Positions 6,814 through 14,900 of a DNA stretch of 20,454 nt are shown in pieces (position 1 is the stretch's first letter; every line of letters starts with the position of its first letter). Source of the stretch: Candidatus Kapaibacterium sp. (GTDB lineage Bacteria; Bacteroidota; Ignavibacteria; Kapaibacteriales; UBA961). The stretch spans positions 1-20,454 of the forward strand of contig JALRHN010000017.1 in the NCBI GenBank assembly GCA_023259575.1, written 5' to 3'. The notes beneath the pieces were generated by a model that saw only the letters and a list, made by a program, of their open reading frames with translations, did not search any database and was not told where the DNA came from. The position numbers were made by a program, and so were the translations under genes.

Positions 6814-8145
6814 ATGTATTCGGCTCCCCATTTAGTAATTCCACAAATTCAGAATTTGCATGATATAGATGTATATCTAGCAAATGGCGGTTATAATAGC
6901 TTAAGAAAAGTCTTATCTACAATGTCTTCTGAAGACACAATTAATGAAGTAAAAGCTTCTGGCCTCAGAGGCCGTGGTGGAGCTTGCTTTTCAACTGGCA
7001 TGAAATGGAGTTTTATGCCCAAAGGTAATGATAAGCCTAAATATCTTGCTATTAATGGCGATGAATCAGAACCTGGCTCTTTTAAAGACAGACAAATCCT
7101 TGAATATAATCCTCATCAAATGATAGAAGGTATTCTTATTGCTGGTTATGCAATGGGTATTACCAAGGCTTTTATTTATATCAGAGGTGAATATCATAAA
7201 TGGGTAGTATGTGCGCAAAAAGCTGTTCAAGAAGCTTATGAGAAAGGTTTTATAGGCGAAAAAATGAAAAGTACATTTGGCACTACATTTTCTATGGATA
7301 TTGTTGTCCATAAAGGTGCTGGTGCTTATGTATGTGGAGAAGAAACTTCTTTAATGTCCTCACTAGAAGGCGATCGTGCATATCCTAGAGTAAAGCCACC
7401 ATTTCCTGCAAATAAAGGTTTATTGGGATGCCCAACTACAATTAACAATGTAGAAACATTAGCAACTGTACCAGCAATTATTGCTTTAGGTGCAAAAGCG
7501 TATTCTGAAATTGGAGCTCCTAAACATACAGGTACTCTGTTGTTTGGATTAAGCGGTCATATCAATAAACCAGGTGTTTATGAATTACCAACTGGTATTC
7601 CTCTTAAAGAATTGATTTATGATATTGGCGGTGGCATTCCTGGTGGCAAAAAAATTAAAGCTATTATTCCTGGTGGAAGCTCTATGCCTCCTATTCACCC
7701 AGATGAAATAGATCTAGTACGCATGGATAATGAATCTTTAAAAGAATTTGGATCCTATATTGGAACAGCCGGCGTAATGGTTATGGATGAGGATACTGAT
7801 TTAGTTAAAGTATTATTACGTTTAGCACATTTTTATCATCATGAATCTTGTGGACAATGCACACCATGTCGCGAAGGCTGTGGATGGATGGAAAAAATCC
7901 TAAAACGCTTAGTGAAAGGCGAAGCATCTGTTCAAGATGTAGATTTGTTATTTAGCGTAGCAAGTAATATAGAAGGCAATACTATTTGTGCACTGGGCGA
8001 AGGTGCAGCTTGGCCAGTAAAAGGATTTTTGAAGAAGTTTAGACCAGAATTTGAAAAAAGAGCAAAAGCTACTAGAGATTTCGTTTCTTTAAATGCTGTT
8101 CATGGTAAATATGCTACAAGAGATCAACTCATTATTCATAGTTAA
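6814..8145 (+). CDS. nuoF: NADH-quinone oxidoreductase subunit F (complex I, NuoF/Nqo1)
   Basis: NADH-oxidising, FMN- and N3 cluster-bearing subunit of respiratory complex I, on the cytoplasmic arm. 443 residues, full length. Seen: the FMN/NADH loop GLRGRGGACFSTGMKW (50-65), NGDESEPGSFKDR (81-93), GAYVCGEETSLMSSLEG (170-186), the KPPFPANKGLLGCPTTINNVETL segment, and N3 ligands Cys346, Cys349, Cys352 (SCGQCTPC) and Cys392 (TICALG). The odd point is Cys58, where the family has Gly in GRGGAGF; the codon TGC is one change from GGC. No other nuo gene is in the window, so it is a stand-alone subunit gene. Complex I is preferred over a hydrogenase or formate dehydrogenase NuoF-like subunit because there is no fused thioredoxin-like or ferredoxin domain, but that is not decisive. 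An AGAGG sequence lies about 9 nt before the ATG. Confidence 0.93.
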   Translation: MYSAPHLVIPQIQNLHDIDVYLANGGYNSLRKVLSTMSSEDTINEVKASGLRGRGGACFSTGMKWSFMPKGNDKPKYLAINGDESEPGSFKDRQILEYNPHQMIEGILIAGYAMGITKAFIYIRGEYHKWVVCAQKAVQEAYEKGFIGEKMKSTFGTTFSMDIVVHKGAGAYVCGEETSLMSSLEGDRAYPRVKPPFPANKGLLGCPTTINNVETLATVPAIIALGAKAYSEIGAPKHTGTLLFGLSGHINKPGVYELPTGIPLKELIYDIGGGIPGGKKIKAIIPGGSSMPPIHPDEIDLVRMDNESLKEFGSYIGTAGVMVMDEDTDLVKVLLRLAHFYHHESCGQCTPCREGCGWMEKILKRLVKGEASVQDVDLLFSVASNIEGNTICALGEGAAWPVKGFLKKFRPEFEKRAKATRDFVSLNAVHGKYATRDQLIIHS

Positions 8146-8167
8146 TTTCTTTATCAAAAAAGTACAT

Positions 8168-8210
8168 AGGATGTTCCACTGCTAAGCAGATTGAGCATCC
8201 TCTTTTTTTT
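8168..8210 (+). terminator. Intrinsic terminator after nuoF
   Basis: Outer stem AGGATGTTC (8168-8176) pairs with GAGCATCCT (8193-8201), 9 bp with one G-U. A nested CTGC/GCAG stem with a TAA loop fills the interior. C and eight T (8203-8210) follow. It lies 23 bp after the nuoF stop and separates nuoF from the DJ-1 family gene. Confidence 0.9.
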
Positions 8211-8232
8211 AATTGTACATTCATGTTACAAT

Positions 8233-8793
8233 ATGATTGAATATCACAGTACAGTTGTTGTATTTGTTGCTTCGGGCACAGAAGAAATGGAAGCAATTAT
8301 CATTAGCGATATGCTTAGAAGAGCAGGTATCAATGTTATCATAGCAGGAGAATATGAAATTATTACTGCTTCACGTGGCGTAAAGTTTCTTCCTGATGTG
8401 ACATTCGAGCATATTTTAGAAGATGAAGAATATCTGGCTATGATTTTTCCAGGTGGTTCTCGTGCATCAGAAACGTTCTGTAATCATCCACATATAGAAA
8501 AGCTTTTAAGAACTCATATAAAACGTAATGCAATTGTTGGCGCAATGTGTGCAAGCCCTGCCATTTTTGCTGCTTATGATGTTTTACCTAGTTCCACAGC
8601 TATGACATCTCATCCTGATATACAACATATTATCAGTAAGAAATATAATTATATGGATGAAAAAGTAGTCATAGATGGGAATATTATTACTTGTCAAGGC
8701 GCAGGGACAAGTTTTGACTTCGCTTTTGCATTAATCGAAATCCTTACAAATAGTAAAATTGCAGCGTCTATTGCCAAGGATATCCAATATTAA
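8233..8793 (+). CDS. DJ-1/PfpI family protein
   Basis: Class I glutamine amidotransferase-like fold of the DJ-1/ThiJ/PfpI group; members act as glyoxalases, deglycase-like enzymes, chaperones or oxidative-stress sensors, and the substrate here is unknown. With the ATG at 8233 it has 186 residues. Seen: VVVFVASGTEEMEAI near the N-terminus (Glu20 corresponds to the conserved Glu next to the reactive cysteine), FPGGS (72-76), the nucleophile elbow GAMCASPA with Cys106, and TSHP (His127). Upstream in-frame TTG (8191) would lie inside the nuoF terminator, so that longer frame is rejected. The cysteine context and length are nearer to DJ-1/YajL than to PfpI protease. It overlaps the convergent methyltransferase gene by 3-4 bp at the stop codons. 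Confidence 0.9.
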   Translation: MIEYHSTVVVFVASGTEEMEAIIISDMLRRAGINVIIAGEYEIITASRGVKFLPDVTFEHILEDEEYLAMIFPGGSRASETFCNHPHIEKLLRTHIKRNAIVGAMCASPAIFAAYDVLPSSTAMTSHPDIQHIISKKYNYMDEKVVIDGNIITCQGAGTSFDFAFALIEILTNSKIAASIAKDIQY

Positions 8794-9395
8794 TATTTCT
8801 TGGCAATGATAACCGTATGTTTTTGAGGGAATTGATCTAATTCTACATGCCTGATATCGCAATTATTCTGCATTAAAATTTCTAAAGTTCTATTAATACC
8901 AAGTGAACTATAGTAAAAAGACATACCATGCCATTCAGAAAGATGATATCCGATATCATCCCCACATGTAAATAGCAATATTCCATCTTTAACCAACATA
9001 GTACATAACTTAATAAGCACATGTTCTTGTTGATCATATGGAACATGGAATATACTATCCCAAGCAATGATGCATTGAAATTGCTCTTGAGTTTGCCAAG
9101 AACAAATATCAGCATGATGAAAAATGAATTCAGGATGTTTTTGCTTAGCTAATGAAATCATAGTCTCAGATATATCCAACCCTACTATTCCAAATCCATG
9201 TTGTTCTAATAATCTCATCATTCTTCCACCTGCACCACAGCCTATATCTAAAGCAATTTTTCTTTGATAATCAAATTGATTGCAATATTCGATTGCTCGC
9301 ATAACACTTTCTATTCCATACGAAGAATCATTATGTTGTTCATCCCATAGATGAGCTATAACATTATACTGATTACCAGTTTGATGAGGATCCAC
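8790..9395 (-). CDS. Class I SAM-dependent methyltransferase
   Basis: 201 residues. Motif I IALDIGCGAGGRMMRLL (47-63) is the SAM-binding glycine loop, VGLDISETMI (71-80) carries the acidic residue binding the ribose hydroxyls, HHADICSW (93-100) is motif III, and IIAWDSIFHVPYDQQ (109-123) is motif IV, typical of Methyltransf_11/25-type small-molecule or protein methyltransferases. The substrate cannot be told. The start is GTG (9393-9395), abutting the phoH stop codon directly (TAA then GTG), so it is probably translated by coupling with phoH. The first ATG inside would delete about 31 residues but leave motif I intact; GTG is preferred for the exact junction. Confidence 0.87.
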   Translation of the reverse strand: MDPHQTGNQYNVIAHLWDEQHNDSSYGIESVMRAIEYCNQFDYQRKIALDIGCGAGGRMMRLLEQHGFGIVGLDISETMISLAKQKHPEFIFHHADICSWQTQEQFQCIIAWDSIFHVPYDQQEHVLIKLCTMLVKDGILLFTCGDDIGYHLSEWHGMSFYYSSLGINRTLEILMQNNCDIRHVELDQFPQKHTVIIAKKY

Positions 9396-10439
9396 TTATT
9401 GTTCCTTGATGATTGGTTGATGTACTGATTCAGATATATTGTTTTGATATTTAGACATTCTATATTTTTCTTTTTCTAATTCACTTTTATCATAAGCATT
9501 TATGATATCAGATACTAATCTGTGTCGTACTACATCTGATTTATCAAAGTAAGTAAATTCTATTCCTGGTATTCCATGTAATACTTTTTCAACATCGCCC
9601 AAACCAGATTCTTTTTTATTTGGAAGATCTATTTGTGTAATATCACCCGTAACGATAGCTTTAGAATTTTTACCTAATCTGGTAAGAAACATTTTCATTT
9701 GGGTTATAGTGGCATTTTGTGCTTCATCTAAAATAATGAATGAATTACTGAGAGTTCTTCCCCTCATATAAGCCAAAGGTACGATCTCTATAATTCTTTT
9801 TTCACTCATACTTTTTAGTTTTTCTGCAGAAACCATATCCGAGATAGCATCTAATAATGGTCTTAAATATGGATCAACTTTTTCTGATAAATCGCCCGGT
9901 AAAAACCCTAAAGATTCGCCTGCTTCAACTGCAGGCCTTGATAAAACAATGCGAGTAACTTCATTATTTTTAAGTGCTGCAAGAGCAATCGCAACCGCCA
10001 AATATGTCTTACCAGTTCCGGCAGGGCCAATTGCAAATACCAAATCATTCTCTAGTACTTTTCTGTACATTTCGGCTTGATTGATATTTCTGGGCTTAAT
10101 TGCTTCCTTTTTTCCATAAAGGATTACCGAATTCATAGAAGGTGCATCTTTGCTGTGTGCTTTATTTTCTGTAAAACTTGGCATTGCAAAAAGCAAGACA
10201 GAATTAACATCTTCTAAGCTAATACTTCCCTTTCTTTGCAGAATATATCGCAATTCGACGAATGTTTTTTCAATCATTTTTATCTCAGAAGGTTCTCCCC
10301 TTACAATGATTGTGTCTCCTCTTACGGCAATACTTGCATCGAATCTCGATTCGATTACTGATAAAAATTGATCATTATAGCCTAATAAAGAAGCGAGATC
10401 AACATCATTAATTTTTATCTTTTTTTCAGTTATATCCAT
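9396..10439 (-). CDS. PhoH family P-loop ATPase (PhoH/YbeZ-like)
   Basis: 347 residues. The N-terminal part (about 1-85) holds a KH-like RNA-binding segment (ESRFDASIAVRGDTIIVRGEP). The ATPase core has Walker A GPAGTGKT (138-145), SRPAVEAGESLGFLPGDL (167-184), Walker B FIILDEAQN (234-242), VTGDITQIDLP (263-273, sensor 1) and RHRLVSDIINAYDK (305-318). YbeZ-type PhoH proteins work with the endonuclease YbeY in ribosome maturation and RNA metabolism, but ybeY is not adjacent here. The C-terminal 25 residues are non-conserved. The ATG has no Shine-Dalgarno, and a strong terminator of the preceding gene ends only 21 bp upstream. A GTG-started methyltransferase gene follows with no gap. Confidence 0.95.
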   Translation of the reverse strand: MDITEKKIKINDVDLASLLGYNDQFLSVIESRFDASIAVRGDTIIVRGEPSEIKMIEKTFVELRYILQRKGSISLEDVNSVLLFAMPSFTENKAHSKDAPSMNSVILYGKKEAIKPRNINQAEMYRKVLENDLVFAIGPAGTGKTYLAVAIALAALKNNEVTRIVLSRPAVEAGESLGFLPGDLSEKVDPYLRPLLDAISDMVSAEKLKSMSEKRIIEIVPLAYMRGRTLSNSFIILDEAQNATITQMKMFLTRLGKNSKAIVTGDITQIDLPNKKESGLGDVEKVLHGIPGIEFTYFDKSDVVRHRLVSDIINAYDKSELEKEKYRMSKYQNNISESVHQPIIKEQ

Positions 10440-10460
10440 TATGAAATCATTATAATAAAA

Positions 10461-10492
10461 AAGCCCTTTAAGACTACTATCTTAAAGGGCTT
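10461..10492 (-). terminator. Strong intrinsic terminator of the lipoprotein-LysM unit
   Basis: A perfect 13-bp inverted repeat, AAGCCCTTTAAGA (10461-10473) and TCTTAAAGGGCTT (10480-10492), has a 6-nt loop. Read on the minus strand, the second arm ends in a run of six T. It follows the LysM gene stop by about 47 bp and sits immediately before phoH. On the plus strand the hairpin lacks a good T tract after it, so minus-strand use is favoured. Confidence 0.92.
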
Positions 10493-10539
10493 AAACTATA
10501 TCAATCTAACTGTTGCATATTGATGCATAGCTGGATTCA

Positions 10540-11379
10540 TTATTTAATTGAATTTACTTTTGATGGAGTAGAAGGTGTTGCTGAAGGAACAACTTCACTT
10601 GTGCGAACAACCATTGCTGCACGCTTTTTTCTCCAATAAGAACGCTCTGCTTTTACCTCATCAGAAGTTTTAGGCCCAGCAGCAGGTAATTTTAATCTTT
10701 GGCCAGGAATGATAATATCTGGATTTCTGATTTGATCTGTATTTCCTTGCCATACTTTAGGCCATTGGAAAGGATCGCCATAGATATCAGCTTTGCCAGC
10801 AATATTCCATAAACAGTCACGATTTTCTGCCCATGTACCTACAATATATTCTTTCGCCTTAGTTTCACGATAAAGTGAGCGAATTTCTCTTGCAAGGTCT
10901 ACAATACGATTGAAAAAAGGTGTATAAAGAGATATTTTATTGCCTCTCATTGCATTAAGTTCAGCTTCATAACCTTTTACTTCATCTTGACGATCTGCTA
11001 AAGCTGATTCGCCAAGGCTTTTTAATCCACGAACTTTACCTTCTAAAACACCAATTTTTTGACCAAAAGCATCCATTTGATCTTTTGTCGCTTCTAATAA
11101 AGCAGCAATTTCTGATTCTGATTTAGATAATGCAGAATTCTCTGATTGTAAATCTGCATTCAATTTTTGAATAGACATTTGTAATCCATTCAATTTTTCT
11201 TCCAATTCTTTTACTTTTTGTTCCCATTCCTTTATACAGATATCACCTTGATCGCGTGTATAAGGTTTTGTGCGCATTGTATTTTCGCTTGCATTGCAAT
11301 CAGGAGGCGCTTCCTGTGAAAATGCGGGTGTTGAAAATACGATCAAAGCACCGGCAAGCATAAATAATAAATGTTTCAT
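10540..11379 (-). CDS. Secreted coiled-coil protein with C-terminal LysM domain
   Basis: 279 residues from the ATG at 11377-11379. A signal peptide (MKHLLFMLAGALIVFSTPAFS, likely cut after AFS) is followed by a short Cys-containing segment (DCNASEN, DICIKEW), a long heptad-like coiled coil (about 50-150), a helical bridge, then a LysM-like unit (about 180-233; YIVG, DCLWNIAGKADIYGDPFQWPKVWQGN, IRNPDIIIPGQRLKLP), which should bind peptidoglycan. The tail is basic then Pro/Ser/Thr-rich and contains SEVVPSAT. Start choice: an in-frame GTG six codons earlier overlaps AAGGAG (minus strand of 11389-11394), which is an ideal Shine-Dalgarno 9 nt before the ATG. Probably periplasmic. It is 76 bp downstream of the lipoprotein gene and closed by the terminator at 10461-10492. 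Confidence 0.88.
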   Translation of the reverse strand: MKHLLFMLAGALIVFSTPAFSQEAPPDCNASENTMRTKPYTRDQGDICIKEWEQKVKELEEKLNGLQMSIQKLNADLQSENSALSKSESEIAALLEATKDQMDAFGQKIGVLEGKVRGLKSLGESALADRQDEVKGYEAELNAMRGNKISLYTPFFNRIVDLAREIRSLYRETKAKEYIVGTWAENRDCLWNIAGKADIYGDPFQWPKVWQGNTDQIRNPDIIIPGQRLKLPAAGPKTSDEVKAERSYWRKKRAAMVVRTSEVVPSATPSTPSKVNSIK

Positions 11380-11455
11380 TGTATATGTCTCCTTCACTAA
11401 AAAGAGTATTCAGACGTGATAAGAAATTGTTCAAAGATTAATTAAGTGTTGGCAA

Positions 11456-11821
11456 TTATTTTTTGCCTTTTTTCTTTGTAGTTGGAGCCGGTACAACCTC
11501 TGAAGCAGGTGCTGGAGGTGGCGCAGGTGTCCAATCCGGCCATGAATTTGGCCATGTTTGCAATTTCTGCTGAATAAATTCTTTTTTCTGTTCGCTTTGC
11601 TTAACTTCATTTTGACGCGCTGCTAATTCACGCTCAATAGAAGCTCTTTCTGATTCTTTTTTCTTAATATCAGCTTCTAATTTTGCTGATTGTTCTTTTA
11701 ATTGACGAAGCTTGGCAAGCTGTTCTTCATTGATTTTTGGTGTACATCCGGTTGCTGAACATAATATTATTACAGCTAAACCACTTAATACTACCGTTGC
11801 TAAGTTCCAAGGTTTGCGCAT
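11456..11821 (-). CDS. Coiled-coil lipoprotein with Pro/Ala-rich basic tail
   Basis: 121 residues from the ATG at 11819-11821. A lipoprotein signal peptide (basic MRKPW, hydrophobic LATVVLSGLAVIIL, lipobox SATGC with Cys26) is followed by an almost uninterrupted charged coiled coil (about 31-92), then a WPNSWPDWTPAPPPAPASEVVPAP segment and a lysine-rich end (KKKGKK). No enzymatic motif is present. The longer frame reaching 11902 is rejected because AAGGAG (minus strand of 11826-11831) stands just before the chosen ATG and the signal peptide starts there. Together with the downstream LysM protein it looks like an envelope structural pair: lipid-anchored coiled coil plus peptidoglycan-binding coiled coil. 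The shared SEVVP tail supports a functional link. It is reminiscent of Lpp- or YbgF-like envelope proteins, but homology is not claimed. Confidence 0.85.
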   Translation of the reverse strand: MRKPWNLATVVLSGLAVIILCSATGCTPKINEEQLAKLRQLKEQSAKLEADIKKKESERASIERELAARQNEVKQSEQKKEFIQQKLQTWPNSWPDWTPAPPPAPASEVVPAPTTKKKGKK

Positions 11822-11855
11822 AAGGCTCCTTGAGAATGTGAGGAAAACAAAATAA

Positions 11856-11886
11856 TTGATTCTAATTATTACTAATTTACACTTTG
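11856..11886 (+). promoter_or_regulatory. Possible promoter for the subtilase gene
   Basis: TTG (11856-11858), a 19-bp spacer, then TACACTTTG (11878-11886) resembles the Bacteroidota TTG-N19-TAnnTTTG arrangement but with three rather than two bases between TA and TTTG. It lies 29 bp before the ATG in the divergent 93-bp spacer. Confidence 0.3.
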
Positions 11887-11914
11887 CAAACCCTTCAAAC
11901 AAATAAAAATCTTG

Positions 11915-14900
11915 ATGATGTGTTTATCAACAAAAATTAACAATTCATTTTGTGCTTTCACTTTTCGAATTAATCGCACATGTCTCTATATTCTACCAAT
12001 CCTTTTTGTATTCTGTTGTACAAAAAGTGTTGCTTCTGATGTGATAGTTCATTGTTCCGCTGAAAATAAGAATAACCTAAAAACACTAGCTGTAGAACAA
12101 CAATGGAGAATTTCTTTCCCATTTGAGATATTATCAAAAAAGATTAATTCCAAACAAGAAAGCTCTCTGTCTTCTTCTCAATTACATGCTTTTAATGCAT
12201 TATTGCAATATGCTATTATCTCGATACCAGACACTAATAATTCAAAGCATATATTAAGACAAAGTGGTTTGTGTGATTATATTGGAGACAATCATAAATA
12301 TTCACTAGATAATTCTGATACTCCTAATGATTCTTTATGGGGTTCACAATGGTTTATGGAGAGAATTGGTTTACCTGAAGCATGGGGAATTACCAGAGGT
12401 GATAATGTACTTGTTGCCGTAATTGATACAGGTTGCGATATCAAGCATAAAGATCTATCACCTAATATTTGGGTAAATCCCAAAGAAGATATAAATAAGA
12501 ATGGAATATTTGATCCATGGCCAATTTCAGAAACTAGAGATGGCGTTTATGGCGATCTTAATAATATAGATGATGATAATAATGGATGGACAGATGATAT
12601 AGCTGGCTATGATATCGTAGATCAATTTATTCCTAATATTGGTGATTTTGCTTTCCCAGATCCTTTTATAGAAGATGAACAAGGTCATGGAACTAGCGTC
12701 GCTGGGATTATTGGCGCAGTTACAAATAATACAATAGGGATTTCTGGTATTGCGCCTACTTGTAAATTATTGAATATCAGAGCTTTTGATGCCACTGGAA
12801 ATGCAGAAGAAGATGATATTGCAATGGCTATTGTGTATGCCGCCATGCAAAAATCAAAGGTTATATGCATGAGTTTTGGAGATATTGTCTACTCTCCATT
12901 AACAGCCGATGCTATTGCTTTTGCTTATTCAATGAACTGCGTTTTGATTTCTTCTGCTGGGAATGATGGGAATAGTCTAAGAAGATATCCTGCTAGTTAT
13001 TCACATGTAATGGCTATTGGCGCTACTACTCAAAATGATAATAAAGCTTCATTTAGTTCTTATGGTTCACATATAAGCTTATCAGCTCCTGGAATTGCAA
13101 TTCCTACGACAGCAAGAAATAATACCTATAAAAATTTCCAAGGCACATCTGCATCAGCACCTATAGTTGCGGGGGCAGCTGCTTTACTTATATCACAGAA
13201 TCCAAATAGAAAAAATAGTGATATTCAGGGTATTTTGCAGAGTTCAGCTAAAGATATAGGCGAAGTTAATTGGGACCCACTCTATGGAGCCGGCAGAGTA
13301 GATATACTTTCTGCTTTGCAGCTTACAGGAACATTTTCAGCAGGTATTCAATCACCAAAAAATGATATCGAAATAATTCAAGATTCCAATGGATCTTTTC
13401 CGATTATTGGGAGCACAGGAATTCCCCTATTTTCATCATGGAGTTTGGAATATGGTTATGGAGAATTACCAAATTCTTGGACTGTTCTTCAAAAGGATTC
13501 TTCACAAAGAGTAATTAATGATACATTGGGGTTTTTACCATTACAATCGCTTATTGATACTACTATAACTATAAAATTGTCAATTAAACAAACTACCAAT
13601 AAAACAATTGAATATAGGAATAGGATTCATGCAGTTTCTTCTAATAATCCATTATCACTTGTTTCATTTATTGCAGATTCGGCTTGGATAGATAATAAAA
13701 AAAGTACTATTATTCGATTATTCTTCTCAAGGGCTTGTCGAGTTAGTTTACAAATTAGACAAAAGAGTACAAATGATCCATGGTCTTATTATGCCGATGA
13801 TGACAGAACGACAATAGAGCATTCTCTTATCATTAACGATAGTAAATCAGGTCTTTATGATTGTAGAATATTTGCCAAGACATCTTATGATTCTTTGATT
13901 ATCGATACTGTATGTAGAATTAGTGAAGAATTTGCTCCTTTGACAGGAGTTATTGGTAAAGATTATTCTCTACCTATGACATTCCTTTACCCTTCAATGA
14001 GTTTTTTAGATAATTCTAATATTCCTACAATTATTGGAACTGATTATTCTACAGGAACTTATGGCGATACTAAAATATACAGCTTTGCTAATTCAAAGTT
14101 TACTTGCACAGATTCAATTAAACAAAGTTGGATAGTAAAAGGTATAGGAGACTCAAATGGTGATGGAGTTTTAGAAATATTATGTCATTCTTTAGGTGAA
14201 GCAAGGCTATTTTCAAAAGAACCAAATGGAATGTCCAATTTTACAAAGATCTTATTTTCAGAATTACAAATCCCAAGTGGTATTAGCAATCTAAAAGAGT
14301 TTTGGACAGCTGGTATGTATGATATAGACAAAGATGGATTGGACGATATTTTAGGGTTTTCAGACACAAGCTTATTGGTGTTTAGTTATAAGAATAACAA
14401 ATATTTCTTATTGGCTCAAGCCCCAAATTCTTCTCCAAGAGGTCCAAATGGTTCTCCAAATTCTATGAGGCCACCTAAAATTGCTTGCGCAGATTTTGAC
14501 AAAGATGGTAAAGTTGAAATAGCTTATGGAGATACAGATGGAGACTTCATGGTATTTGAATATGAAAATGGAGCTTTCACTCAAACATTTTCTCTTCAAA
14601 CTGATCAAAGTGGTGCAACTGAGTTTACAGGGGCACCAGATATCGATGGAGATGGAACACCAGAATTATTATTTGGACGATATGCATCTCCATCTATAAA
14701 TGCCTTCAGAGAATATTCAACCCCATTATGGACATTTTCACTGTTAAAATCATTTGCTGACAATTCTTTTACTAGCATTCATGAAGAAAAGATCTATGGC
14801 GTAAGAGCTGGTTTAGACTATAAAAATGGTACTTCGTGTGCAAATATTGATGCCATTCCTGGTGATGAGATTATCATAAATGCATTTCCAAATTTGTATA

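Noticed and set aside
8191..8232. Upstream TTG extension of the DJ-1 family gene
   Set aside because: It starts inside the nuoF terminator stem, and the family N-terminus fits the ATG at 8233.
10514..10527. Small dyad TGCAT-ATTG-ATGCA between the LysM stop and its terminator
   Set aside because: Five-base stem with no T tract or conserved context; the real terminator is next to it.
11822..11902. 27-residue N-terminal extension of the lipoprotein
   Set aside because: The lipoprotein signal peptide and an AAGGAG site both point to the ATG at 11819-11821.
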